Of a stretch of 64,000 bases of DNA, positions 8,207 to 16,830 are shown one piece after another; the first letter of the stretch is position 1; each line of letters opens with the position of its first letter. Below the pieces are notes generated by a model. It did not search any database and was not told the DNA's origin. It worked only from the letters and a program-made list of their open reading frames with translations. The position numbers and the translations under genes are program-made. This DNA is from Streptomyces sp. PTY087I2 (GTDB lineage Bacteria; Actinomycetota; Actinomycetes; Streptomycetales; Streptomycetaceae). The stretch covers positions 124,001 through 188,000 of the forward strand of contig NZ_LZRD01000010.1 in the NCBI RefSeq assembly GCF_001687325.1, written 5' to 3'.

Positions 8207-9156
8207 ACGGTCAGCCAGGGCAGGATGGCCTCGCCGCTGTCGAGGTGGGCGTCGGTGGCGTACTGGACCATGAGGTTGCGCCAGTTGGGCTCGCGGCCAT
8301 GGGCGTGCGTGAACGTGACACGTGGCTGGAAGGCTGCGATCCGTACGCCGCTGGCCAGTGCCGCACCGATGAGCAGGGCGGTTCCCGGCGGTGTCTCCGG
8401 GCCGGAGACGTCAGCCAGCAGTCGAGCAGCCGAGCGCACCGCGGTCAGGTCGGCCAAGGCCCCCGCCAGGGGGTTTGTCGCCGTGAAGCGCTGGGGCACC
8501 GTGACGGTGTGGCCGGCTTCGGCACAGGCTTCGGCCAGGTGATCTCGGCCCCAGGTCGTGTACGGCGATGGCTCGACGTACACGTGCGTACCGGTGTCGG
8601 GTGGGGAGTCGGTACGGAGGGGCGGACGATTTTGGAGGTCGAGCAGGGCATCGACGGCTGCGTCGAGGGCCGTGTCCGTCTGGGCCGCGTTGCGCGCCCG
8701 GAAACCTTGGAACCGCGACTGGTCCGGCGGGGGCGACAGAGTCGGTGGTCCGAGCTTGGCCACACGCACGACTTGCGTGGCCACGGCCTGGATGAGCGGG
8801 TCCGGGAATTCGAGATGGGCGCCGGTCTCGGTCATCGAGTAGGTCTGGAAGTCCGTGCTGACCACGATGACAGGAACGTCGGAGGCGGCAGCGTATCCGA
8901 TTTCCAGGCAGACGCCGTCGTCAAGGCTGGGGCCGTGCAGGATGGCGACCAGGGCGTCGAGGCGGCCTAGGAGATCGCGGTCCAGCTCGAACAGGCGGCG
9001 TCCCTTGACCTCGGCGACGAGATTCTCCTCGTCGGTGTCGCAGAAGGGGAGGAAGACGCGATCGGGGCTGATCTTCCCGGCGATCCGGTCGGCGAGGTCT
9101 GCGGCGAGAGCACGGTCGTGGGCGGCGAAAAGCCGATGGGCTATGTAGACGGACAC
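8203..9156 (-). CDS. two-domain nucleoside 2-deoxyribosyltransferase-like protein
   Basis: Protein of 317 residues from a GTG at 9156, 25 bases after the PfkB gene; upstream in-frame sequence overlaps that gene. The N-terminal domain (residues 1-110) has the hallmarks of nucleoside 2-deoxyribosyltransferases: VYIAHRLF, a phosphate/nucleoside loop near residues 36-45, DALVAILHG and the EIGYA motif whose Glu85 is the expected nucleophile, followed by VPVIVV. The second half (about 185-317) looks like a related Rossmann-like unit (THVYVEPSPY, then LLADVSGPETPPGTALLIGAALASG) without an obvious Glu. A fused tandem is uncommon. It would exchange or cleave N-glycosidic bonds. Confidence 0.75.
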   Translation of the reverse strand: MSVYIAHRLFAAHDRALAADLADRIAGKISPDRVFLPFCDTDEENLVAEVKGRRLFELDRDLLGRLDALVAILHGPSLDDGVCLEIGYAAASDVPVIVVSTDFQTYSMTETGAHLEFPDPLIQAVATQVVRVAKLGPPTLSPPPDQSRFQGFRARNAAQTDTALDAAVDALLDLQNRPPLRTDSPPDTGTHVYVEPSPYTTWGRDHLAEACAEAGHTVTVPQRFTATNPLAGALADLTAVRSAARLLADVSGPETPPGTALLIGAALASGVRIAAFQPRVTFTHAHGREPNWRNLMVQYATDAHLDSGEAILPWLTV

Positions 9157-9181
9157 AGGGAGAGGCCCCCAAGTCGGAAGG

Positions 9182-10000
9182 TCACCCGCGTCGGGGCGTG
9201 GGGACCGGAAGGGATGGGGCGGCGACGTACCTGGATGCCGCTGCTGTCGCTTCAACCAGGGCCTGAGAGGCCGTGGCACCGCGAGAGCGGTGGGCCAGAA
9301 ATGTGCCGGCCAGTGTGTCCCCGGCACCAGAGATTTCGTGCGGGAGTTGAGGGGGAGGCATGGCGGAGGCGATCTGACGCCCGAAACTCCGGACTACGGC
9401 GGCCCGGGGCCCGTCGGTGACCACCACCTCCGGCAGCGTGCCGCAGTCGATCACCTGCTCCAGGAGCCGGTACTCGGCGGTGTTGAGGAACACAGTGGTC
9501 GTCTTCGACAGCCAGGGGGCGGCCGCGCGGATCATCGCCTCCGCGCTCGGCAGGAAGAAGTCCACGCTGAAGTCCGCCGCCAATCCCGCGAGCCGGCCGA
9601 GCACCGCCGGCACTTCCAGAGGACGGCGGCAGCAGACGTGGAAGGTGGCGCGCGGATGGGCATTCACGTACGCGAGCGCGTGCTCGGTCAGAGTTTCCGC
9701 CACGCCGTATTCCGTACCCACCCCCACCAACTCGCCCTGCGGGTCGTACTCGAGGTCGAAGGCGGTGGATGGGCCGTCAGCCTGGAGTCGCGCCGACCAG
9801 TCGAGTATGTCCAGGCCCGGCACCTCGGGGAGATGCGCGAGATCGTTTCCGAGGACGCATACCGGGGCCGCTCGGCGACCGGCCCGCGTCGCCGCCGCGG
9901 ATACGAACAGGGCCGCCCCGCCGATCCGGGAGCCCCCACGGCCGTCGGGGTAGCGGGTCAGGTCCAGGCTAACGTTGCCGATCACGTCGAGCCGCCCCAT
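9182..10000 (-). CDS. PfkB-family carbohydrate/nucleoside kinase
   Basis: Ribokinase-fold sugar or nucleoside kinase of 272 residues, slightly short for the family. The start has the usual first strand (DVIGNVSLDLTRY) and GG motif (RIGGAALFVSAAATRAG). The C-terminal signature GAGDTLAGTF carries the catalytic base Asp228 and anion hole. It overlaps the HhH-GPD-like gene by 32 bases and is followed closely by the deoxyribosyltransferase-like gene. The context suggests phosphorylation of a ribosyl or nucleoside intermediate. Substrate unknown. Confidence 0.85.
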   Translation of the reverse strand: MGRLDVIGNVSLDLTRYPDGRGGSRIGGAALFVSAAATRAGRRAAPVCVLGNDLAHLPEVPGLDILDWSARLQADGPSTAFDLEYDPQGELVGVGTEYGVAETLTEHALAYVNAHPRATFHVCCRRPLEVPAVLGRLAGLAADFSVDFFLPSAEAMIRAAAPWLSKTTTVFLNTAEYRLLEQVIDCGTLPEVVVTDGPRAAVVRSFGRQIASAMPPPQLPHEISGAGDTLAGTFLAHRSRGATASQALVEATAAASRYVAAPSLPVPTPRRG

Positions 10001-10841
10001 GCTCGCCCCCCGGTTCTCTGGCGATCGAGGTCGAGTGCGGGCAGCCGACGACCTTTGTACAGACCGGCCGCCGGTCGCAGAGCTGAGGTGCGGGGCCGTT
10101 GAGGTAGAGGCGTTTGAAGTAGATCAGGACGAGATGCACCCACCAGGTCGGCTCCACCCCGGCCGGGATCGTGACCTGGTAGCCGTTGGTCGTGACCAGT
10201 GCGCGGAATTCCGCAGAGCGGGCTCGCACCGCCGCCTCAAGGATGTGCCGCATGCGTTCATGCGCCACAGCGCCCGAGGGGAGGGTGATCCCCAGGACGG
10301 GCGCCAACTTGGAGACCATGCCGGAATCCACTGGGATGATGCCGCAGTGGTATCCGCGGGCGGTGAGGAGCGCGCACTGGGCGACCTTGTACGAAGCGCC
10401 CCGCACCCGCGCCGCGAATTCGAGGACCAGGGCGTCGAGATCGACGGATTCGGCAGTCAGGTCGATTCCCTCCTTCTCCCAGTTACGGAGGAGTTCGGCG
10501 AGGGAACGCAGGTAGCCGATCCGGGCTTGAGGCAAGCCGATGGGCCGTACCAACGTGGCCAGTTCGGAGTCCGTGTCCGCGACGAGATCGTCGAAGCCAC
10601 GGGAGGCCGCCGAGGTGATCACTTCCGCATAGGTCTCCACCATCCGGTACGAGACCCGGGAGGACCATCCGGCGGCAAGCATCCGGACCCGGGGGTCGCT
10701 GATCGAGGTCGGCCACCACCGGTTCTCGTCGTGATTCGCCTCGACCTCGGCCCGTACGTCCGGCAGGCCGGCGGCGCGGGCAACCAACCGGTAAGTACGC
10801 CGGACCTCAAGCGCCTTCGGCTTCACGCGTTCGATGGTCAT
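9969..10841 (-). CDS. HhH-GPD-type DNA glycosylase-like protein
   Basis: Protein of 290 residues from an ATG at 10841 that overlaps the previous gene by four bases. The middle matches the endonuclease III/MutY fold: a helix with LPQARIGYLRSLAELL, then a hairpin-like VRGASYKVAQCALL whose Lys152 aligns with the catalytic Lys of Nth, then IPVDSGMVSKLAPVLGI whose Asp172 aligns with the catalytic Asp (VDTHV in Nth). The C-terminus has Cys255, Cys261 and Cys267 where Nth has a 4Fe-4S cluster, but with different spacing and one Cys fewer. The family call rests on motif order alone. It could remove a modified base from DNA or act on nucleosides made by its operon. Confidence 0.55.
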   Translation of the reverse strand: MTIERVKPKALEVRRTYRLVARAAGLPDVRAEVEANHDENRWWPTSISDPRVRMLAAGWSSRVSYRMVETYAEVITSAASRGFDDLVADTDSELATLVRPIGLPQARIGYLRSLAELLRNWEKEGIDLTAESVDLDALVLEFAARVRGASYKVAQCALLTARGYHCGIIPVDSGMVSKLAPVLGITLPSGAVAHERMRHILEAAVRARSAEFRALVTTNGYQVTIPAGVEPTWWVHLVLIYFKRLYLNGPAPQLCDRRPVCTKVVGCPHSTSIAREPGGEHGAARRDRQR

Positions 10842-11560
10842 GAACCGACTCCAGCAGGGGCTCGGGCAGCCAGAAGCGCTATGGCGAGGTTGGACGAAAG
10901 GACCGGCTTCCCGTACCGGTGCTCCAGTTCGGTGATCACCGGCAGGGTGTGCCACCCGGTGCACGACAGGATCACTGCTTCGGCGGCCTCGACGGCGTAC
11001 TTCGGTAGCTGCTCGACCAGGGCAAGTACCTGGTCCGGAGTGACCTCGGGGTAGCCGTCGACCAGGCCCAGACTCACGTGCGCGAGGACCTCCACTCCGG
11101 CCTCGGCGAGCGCCGCAGCTTCCGCTTCGGTCACCGGGGCAGGGTAGGGCGTCACGAGAACCACCCGTGCCACCGCCGCCTCGGTCAGACCCTGCAGGAG
11201 GGCATCGAAGGCGCTGACCACGCCACTCGGCAGCGGTGGACCACCGGTGAAGCCCGCCGAGGTGCACGCCAACACCGCAGCTTCGAGCCGAATGTGCGAC
11301 AACGAGTCCAGCGCTTGAGCCGATGCCTCGCGCAGTCCCTGCCAGAAGGAGGCATCGATCGCTGTTGTCCTGGACGCCGGCACGAGTCGCGCATGGTGGA
11401 AGACCGTGTGGCGCAGGCCGAGGAGCGGTAGCTCGGTCTCCACGGCGACATTGGCCCAGGGCAACAACAGCCCTACCCGGACGGTGCGGTCCGCCGCCGC
11501 GTCCAGGGCCGCGAGGGTCGCGAGTGTCCCGTCAGGAAGCGGACGCAACGCGTTCTCCAA
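10838..11560 (-). CDS. Asp/Glu racemase / maleate isomerase-like protein
   Basis: Protein of 240 residues of the Asp/Glu racemase superfamily, nearest by eye to maleate cis-trans isomerase and arylmalonate decarboxylase. The typical pieces are VRVGLLLPWANVAVETEL at residues 27-44, a first catalytic Cys99 (ACTSAGF) and a second Cys200 (LSCTGWHTLP), followed by the LSSNLA strand. Both Cys being present argues for an isomerase or racemase. It overlaps the radical SAM gene start side by 29 bases and the HhH gene by four. Why an isomerase of this kind sits in a nucleotide operon is unclear. Confidence 0.78.
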   Translation of the reverse strand: MENALRPLPDGTLATLAALDAAADRTVRVGLLLPWANVAVETELPLLGLRHTVFHHARLVPASRTTAIDASFWQGLREASAQALDSLSHIRLEAAVLACTSAGFTGGPPLPSGVVSAFDALLQGLTEAAVARVVLVTPYPAPVTEAEAAALAEAGVEVLAHVSLGLVDGYPEVTPDQVLALVEQLPKYAVEAAEAVILSCTGWHTLPVITELEHRYGKPVLSSNLAIALLAARAPAGVGS

Positions 11561-13052
11561 AGATTACGCGCGGCGAGTGATCGGTGACCACTAGATCACC
11601 GGTAGTGCCGAGCGGAACCGCCGCGCCACGCTCGACGACCTGGATGGAGTACGAGCCCAGCCGCCGCCAGTACGTGCCCTCTTCGCTGATGAAGTAGGAG
11701 TGCAGGCCGGGCACCCGCAGATCGGTCGGGTAGACCCGTTCCTTCATCGGCTGGTCCCAGGTGAAGTCGATATCCGCCTTCCACGACGCGAAGTGCTCGG
11801 CCGACGGCAGTGGTTCCCGTCCGCCGAGCGCGGCGAGCGGGGTCCCGGGGAAGGCCCTCGCCAGGCGTACGTTCGTCCGATGGCACAGCAGGCCAGCATC
11901 GAGAATCCCGGCCAGGCCGCGAAGGTTTGCCACATGGGTGCGGTGAGTTTCTCCGGGGAGTCCGTAGATCAGGTTCAGGCCCGGGAGGAGCTTCGGCAGA
12001 CCGCCCGGCCCGCGAACGGCGCCCGCCTCATTCACGTGCTCCACGGCGCGCATCAGGATCTCGGGCGTGCAGGTGAGGGTGTTGCGCTCGATGACAGCCG
12101 GGTCGAAGCTCTCGATGCCCATCGGCGCGCAGTTGCCCTCGGTGCAGAAGTCCGCCACCAGCTTCGCGATCCGCAGCCCGACGGGAGCTGCGACGGCGAG
12201 AGGGTCCGCGTTGTCGATGTGGAGCACCTCCAGCTCGGGGCAGCGCTCGCGGATGCCGCCGAGCAGGGTGCGGATCGCGTTCTCGTCCCGCTGACGGTAG
12301 GAGAAGAAGCAGGTCTGCTGACCGAGGCGGAAGTTCCGGACGCCGGCGGCGTAGAGCTGGGCAGCTTCGGCGACGACATCGTCGACCTCGCGGAAGGCGG
12401 CGAGAGGTGACTTCGTGGGCTCGTTGCAGAAGTTACAGAACTTGCGCCGTGTGCAGCCGCGGTACAGCTCCATCTCTGCGATCGGACGCCAGGGCATCTG
12501 TTCGACGAGGCCGGTGAATGAGTCGCGTTCCCGTCGCATCTGCTCGTAGTCGGCCGGGCGCCTGCTACCGAGCAGGAGGTCCCCGGACGTCACGGTGTGG
12601 GTGTGGACGGCGTCGAACAATCCGGCGTACTCCGCAGGGGCGGACAAGGCGTAGGCGGACAGCGGACCGAGCAGGTAGCGGCGCCCCCGCGTGCAGGCGA
12701 GCGCGCGAGCAATCTCCTCGACCGACCCGTTCACCGCGTGCAGATGGACGGACGGGACCGCGTCTCCGGCGATGACGATCACGACTTCGGCGTCTCGCAG
12801 GAGCTGAATGGCGGCGTCCCGGTTGACGGTGGTCGAGTACGTGAGCCGATCGCTCAGGGGCGGTTCGACGGTGGGCTTGCCTCCGGCCAGACACCAGCGG
12901 ACATCGTCGATGGTCAGGTATCTGACGTCCGCCTCGGGCCGGGCCCGCCGCAGTGCCGACCAGGCGGTCCGGACGTAGGTCGACAGGTAGGGCGGTACGC
13001 CGAGGCCGCTCGGTTCAACGGTGAAGCAGTCCAAGATCACTACAGGCTGCAT
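11532..13052 (-). CDS. radical SAM protein with CX5CX2C cluster motif
   Basis: Radical SAM enzyme of 506 residues. The iron-sulfur motif is at Cys200, Cys206 and Cys209 (RGCTRRKFCNFC), spacing C-x5-C-x2-C rather than the usual C-x3-C-x2-C. The N-terminal 190 residues resemble the B12-binding-like or YgiQ-type Rossmann domain (DAEVVIVIAGDAV; YLLGPLSAYA) but lack a DxHxxG motif. Downstream are radical SAM core elements such as MGIESFDP and NLIYGLPGET. First gene of the leftward operon, divergent from the TPR regulator. Likely the committed chemistry of the pathway; reaction unknown. Confidence 0.85.
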   Translation of the reverse strand: MQPVVILDCFTVEPSGLGVPPYLSTYVRTAWSALRRARPEADVRYLTIDDVRWCLAGGKPTVEPPLSDRLTYSTTVNRDAAIQLLRDAEVVIVIAGDAVPSVHLHAVNGSVEEIARALACTRGRRYLLGPLSAYALSAPAEYAGLFDAVHTHTVTSGDLLLGSRRPADYEQMRRERDSFTGLVEQMPWRPIAEMELYRGCTRRKFCNFCNEPTKSPLAAFREVDDVVAEAAQLYAAGVRNFRLGQQTCFFSYRQRDENAIRTLLGGIRERCPELEVLHIDNADPLAVAAPVGLRIAKLVADFCTEGNCAPMGIESFDPAVIERNTLTCTPEILMRAVEHVNEAGAVRGPGGLPKLLPGLNLIYGLPGETHRTHVANLRGLAGILDAGLLCHRTNVRLARAFPGTPLAALGGREPLPSAEHFASWKADIDFTWDQPMKERVYPTDLRVPGLHSYFISEEGTYWRRLGSYSIQVVERGAAVPLGTTGDLVVTDHSPRVIFGERVASAS

Positions 13053-13262
13053 GTGGGTCTCCCTCCAGCGCTGAGGACATCGGCGGTGTTCCAGCGGCGT
13101 CCTCGCCGGGAAGGCCGTGGGCCCGCAGCTCTCTCAGTGTCGGTGCTTGCCCGGTTCAGGAGGAGGGAGTGATGGGGTTGTTCGGTTGTACGGAGGTTGT
13201 TTTTCCGTGGCTCTGTGTCCGAAGGCTGGGACGCAGGGTGATCCACAAGGCATCATCTACAC
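13053..13262. promoter_or_regulatory. divergent promoter region
   Basis: 210 bases between the start of the leftward radical SAM operon and the rightward TPR regulator gene. Must carry both promoters. The sequence just before 13200 is less GC-rich (TTGTTTTTCC around 13197). No clean operator palindrome identified. Confidence 0.4.
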
Positions 13263-14648
13263 ATGGGCAGTTCAAAGGCGAGCGGCGAGGCCAACACCGC
13301 GTTCGCGGCTGTGCTCGTGGAGGCCGGTTGTTCGCACGCGACTCTGGCGCGCAGGGTCAACGAACTAAGCGCGCTACAGGGGGAGGTGTCCCGGTACGAC
13401 AAGGCATCGGTGAGTCGATGGCTAGGAGGAATGACCCCACGAGGACGCACTCCGGAGTTCATCGCTGCCGCTCTATCGGGTTTCTTAAGCCGACCTGTCT
13501 CCCCTGTGGACATCGGCTTCCCTGGGCAGTCTCAGAGGCCCGTCGTTGCAAGGGCCTTGACGTACCGTGAAGATGTGGGTGAAACACTTCATACGCTCGC
13601 GGAGCTCGGCTCGACCGACATCTCGCGGCGCAGCCTGCTCGGCGCGGTTCCGTACGTCGCGTCTGCTCTCATGGATCCCCAACGGCAGTGGTTGCTCTGG
13701 CTCCTTGAGGACGACCAGGCGCCCCGGCTCGCTGTAGTCGCGGGCAGCGGCCCCATCGAGCAGGTCCAGGCGATGATCGGGATGTTCGACGAGATGGACA
13801 ACCGCTACGGCGGTGGCGGCGTCCGAGCGAGCATCGTGCACTATCTGAGCACTGAACTCGCCCCGAAGCTCCAGCAGCGCAACCTGCCCGCGCACCAGCG
13901 CCGGCTCCTGTACACGTCGGCCGCCAAGCTGGCGGCGATGGCAGGGTGGTGCTCGTACGACTCCGCTGACTACGGACTCGCGGAGCGCTACATGATCCAG
14001 GCGCTGCGGCTGTGCGCCGAAGGGGGCGACCGCGTACTCGGCGGTCAGATCCTGGCCGGTATGTCGCACCTCGCCACCGGCCTCGGCAACCCCGCCGAAG
14101 GAGTCTCGCTGGCGAGAGTGGGTATCGCGACCGCCAAGTCGGCGGGTAGCCCGCTCGGGCTCATGCGCCTGCACGCCATGGCCGCCCGGGGGTACGCAGT
14201 TCTGGGTGATTCTCGGCGGGCGACGGCTTCCCTCCTGGAGGCCGGCAAGGACCTGGAGGCCAGCCACGGTCCCGCCGAGGAATCACCGTGGGTTCGCTTC
14301 CTGGACCACCACTATCTCGAAGCCGAAGCCGCACTGGTCCACCGCGATCTCGGCGAAGCGGGGCAGGCCGAGCGTCTCGCCCAGGCCTCCGTCGAGGCGA
14401 ACGGCGACCGTCGCCGTCGGCAGGCCATCAGCCGCTCTGTGCTCGCGACAGCGTTCCTCCAGCAGAACAGGCTGGATGAAGCGGTTGATACCGCTAGCAA
14501 CGCCGTGGATCTGCTCGCCGGGGTTCACAGCGAGCGGTCTGTCCAGGCACTGCGTGATTTCCGTACACGTCTTGCTCCTCACCGGGGCGAGGCAGTTGTC
14601 CGGGACTTCGAACGGAAGGCCCGGCCGATACTCGGCACAGCAGCCTGA
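13263..14648 (+). CDS. TPR-containing transcriptional regulator
   Basis: Protein of 461 residues of the large Streptomyces class with a short N-terminal DNA-binding region and tetratricopeptide repeats. Residues 10-75 form an HTH-like unit (LARRVNELSALQGEVSRYDKASV) followed by GGMTPRGRTPEFIAAALS. A linker is followed by several helix-turn-helix TPR units from about residue 190 (LGLAERYMIQALRLCAEGG, LGNPAEGVSLARVGIATAKS and so on). Divergence from the radical SAM operon suggests that it controls that operon. It ends eight bases from the convergent SDR gene. Confidence 0.82.
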   Translation: MGSSKASGEANTAFAAVLVEAGCSHATLARRVNELSALQGEVSRYDKASVSRWLGGMTPRGRTPEFIAAALSGFLSRPVSPVDIGFPGQSQRPVVARALTYREDVGETLHTLAELGSTDISRRSLLGAVPYVASALMDPQRQWLLWLLEDDQAPRLAVVAGSGPIEQVQAMIGMFDEMDNRYGGGGVRASIVHYLSTELAPKLQQRNLPAHQRRLLYTSAAKLAAMAGWCSYDSADYGLAERYMIQALRLCAEGGDRVLGGQILAGMSHLATGLGNPAEGVSLARVGIATAKSAGSPLGLMRLHAMAARGYAVLGDSRRATASLLEAGKDLEASHGPAEESPWVRFLDHHYLEAEAALVHRDLGEAGQAERLAQASVEANGDRRRRQAISRSVLATAFLQQNRLDEAVDTASNAVDLLAGVHSERSVQALRDFRTRLAPHRGEAVVRDFERKARPILGTAA

Positions 14649-14656
14649 ACCGCCGG

Positions 14657-15463
14657 TCAATACCCTTCCGGCGTCGGTGCGTTCTGGCCTCTGTCGACCG
14701 GCAGGTTGATCCCGGTCACCGCCCGCGACTGGTCGGAGAGCAGGAAGGCGATCACGTCCGCCACTTCCTCCGGCCGGACCAGCTCTCCCCCCGGGAACTC
14801 GGCACGGAATCGTTCGAAGGCCGCCGGGTCCTGCTGGCGCATTCGGTCCCACCGTTTGCCCGGGATGAGCATCGAGCCGGGCGAGACCGCGTTCACACGG
14901 ATGCCGTCGTCGGCCAGCTCCCTGGCCAGCGACGACACCATGTGGATCTGGGCGGCCTTCGCTGAGCCGTACTGAGCCTGCGGCCCCGGCTTCCATCCGG
15001 AGACCGAGGCCACCACAACGACGGATCCGCCTCCGGCCGCCCGCAGGTGGGGGGTGCTCCCCGCGATCAGCCGAGCGACGTGGCCGACGTTCATCTTCCA
15101 CGTCGTCGCCCAGTCCTCGGCGGAAGCCTCGGTGATTCCCCGCCCCCGCGCTCCGCCCGCACAGGCGACGACACCGTCCAGCCCGCCCAGGGCTGAGGCA
15201 GCCTCTTCCACGAACCGCTCGAGCAGCTCCGGCTCGGAGACGTCCAAAGGCCGGACGAACAGAGGAGCAGACGCGTCGACTGAACGGCGGAGTCCTTCCA
15301 ACGGCTCGGGCTTCCGGGCGCACGTCGCCACATTCGCTCCCTCGGACAAGAGCAGGCGCACCACGCGTTCCCCCAGCCCCCGGGAGCCTCCCGTCACCAC
15401 GATGCGGCGGCCTGAAAACCGCCCAACTGCTCGCTGTCCGCGGTGATGCTCTGTGCCCGTCAT
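14657..15463 (-). CDS. short-chain dehydrogenase/reductase (SDR)
   Basis: NAD(P)-dependent oxidoreductase of 268 residues, classical SDR length. Cofactor motif TGGSRGLG near residue 24, an ACAGG motif in place of NNAG, catalytic Ser in ASVSGWKPG and the YxxxK pair in QYGSAKAA. A C-terminal PVDRG segment is typical of FabG-like enzymes. Convergent with the TPR regulator. It may be an accessory redox enzyme for the adjacent pathway, or independent. Confidence 0.88.
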   Translation of the reverse strand: MTGTEHHRGQRAVGRFSGRRIVVTGGSRGLGERVVRLLLSEGANVATCARKPEPLEGLRRSVDASAPLFVRPLDVSEPELLERFVEEAASALGGLDGVVACAGGARGRGITEASAEDWATTWKMNVGHVARLIAGSTPHLRAAGGGSVVVVASVSGWKPGPQAQYGSAKAAQIHMVSSLARELADDGIRVNAVSPGSMLIPGKRWDRMRQQDPAAFERFRAEFPGGELVRPEEVADVIAFLLSDQSRAVTGINLPVDRGQNAPTPEGY

Positions 15464-15755
15464 CCGTACAACCCTTCACCAACCGTGCCAACCTGCATGG
15501 CCGAAGACATCCTTCGTGCCCCCTTCTTACCGGGCCGCCGGAGCGCTTCTCTTATGGCGTACCCGGTCCGGGGGCAACCGTGCAGTCGGCGAGTAGCCGG
15601 GCCCGGTCCCTCGGATCCAGGTAACAGCAGCCCCCCCCGGGACACAGGTCTTTCACTGCACAGCTGCCGAGCCCGGGGCAGACAGTCCCCACCACGAAGC
15701 GAGCGAGAGCCAGCGAACGCACCCCGCGCTCCTCTCCCAACTCGGGAGGCACATC

Positions 15756-16418
15756 ATGTCCCAGGCACCACACCCGTGTAACACGCTCGAATTGGCCGAC
15801 ACGCCCAACGCCGTGCCCCTGGCGCGGCTGCACGCCGCCGATCTCCTTTCCCGGTGGGGCGTGCCCGCCCAGGCCGCGGAGACGGTACAGCTTCTGGTCT
15901 CGGAGCTGGTCACCAACGCCGTGCAGCACCCTCAGGAGCAGGGAGAGAAGACCCAGGTCTCGATCCTCTCGTCGCGGAACACGTCTCGGACCTTCGAGCT
16001 GACTCTGGAGATGCTCTGGGACGCCGTGCGGGTGTCGGTCCGGGACCGTGACGCACGGCCGCCCGTCCTCAAAAAGGTCGGAGTCGAGGCGGAGAGCGGG
16101 CGTGGGATCTTCATCGTCGCGATGATGAGCAGGAACTGGGGTCACCACCCGGCCGTGGGCATACCCGGCAAGGTGGTCTGGGCCGAGGTCGGGCTCCTCC
16201 CCATTGGATGTGTCGGTGAGGACGAGAGGGCTGTACGCCCTCCCGGTCGGCCGCCGTCGGGCGAGCCCGGAATACCGAGGGCCGCGCCGGCAGACCCGAA
16301 CGTGCTCGGCCGCGTGCTCGTCGGTGTCAGGGAACTCCGAGCCGTGGCGGCGACAGATCGAGTCCAACAGGTTCCCGCAGAGACGAGGGAGACGGCTGTC
16401 ACCTCGTCACCAAAGTGA
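15756..16418 (+). CDS. HATPase-domain protein (anti-sigma-factor type)
   Basis: GHKL ATPase-like protein of 220 residues resembling the RsbW/SpoIIAB-type proteins abundant in Streptomyces. The N box is visible in LLVSELVTNAVQHP; the G1-type box is degenerate (VSVRDRDARPP) and the G2 region is ESGRGIFIVAMMS. The domain ends at KVVWAEV around residue 150. The remaining 70 residues are low-complexity and probably disordered. Such proteins bind sigma factors or antagonists. Genes of this type are often beside ATP-grasp peptide loci in Streptomyces, as here. Confidence 0.8.
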   Translation: MSQAPHPCNTLELADTPNAVPLARLHAADLLSRWGVPAQAAETVQLLVSELVTNAVQHPQEQGEKTQVSILSSRNTSRTFELTLEMLWDAVRVSVRDRDARPPVLKKVGVEAESGRGIFIVAMMSRNWGHHPAVGIPGKVVWAEVGLLPIGCVGEDERAVRPPGRPPSGEPGIPRAAPADPNVLGRVLVGVRELRAVAATDRVQQVPAETRETAVTSSPK

Positions 16419-16521
16419 GGTTTCCACAGATCCCCTCTCCGGTGTCGGGTGGTGTTCCCCCGCGACGCCCGGCATCGGAGAGGTCCAACTACCCATCATC
16501 CTGCAGAGGATGGCGCGTTCG

Positions 16522-16719
16522 ATGTGCCCTCATACCCCGCCGTGTCCCACGGCTGACGCGGCCGACCACGAGGCCGCCCGCGTCTCCACCGCCTGTCACG
16601 AGCAGGGGTGGTGCCGCCTCTGCAACGGCGTGGTGCAGTTCGAGGACACCGGTGCGCTGCTGCCGGATGGCCGACTGATCCCGCCCCACCGTGACCCCCT
16701 CGCCGGTCGGCCCTCGTGA
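16522..16719 (+). CDS. DUF5999-family small protein
   Basis: Protein of 65 residues with the DUF5999 pattern: MCPHTPPCPTADAADHEAAR, then EQGWCRLCNGVVQFEDTGALLPDG. Conserved Cys pairs (CPH..PCP and CRLC) suggest metal binding. The ATG at 16522 has GAGG upstream; an ATG at 16510 is an alternative. Function unknown; common in Streptomyces. Confidence 0.75.
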   Translation: MCPHTPPCPTADAADHEAARVSTACHEQGWCRLCNGVVQFEDTGALLPDGRLIPPHRDPLAGRPS

Positions 16720-16830
16720 CCACCGTGCACCACCTGGCTAGCGGACCCGTGCTCCGCCTCCCGAGGCCGCAAACCCTGTTGGAACGCCCCCCACCTCGCC
16801 ACCCACTGACCGTCCTATCAAGGATTTGCC

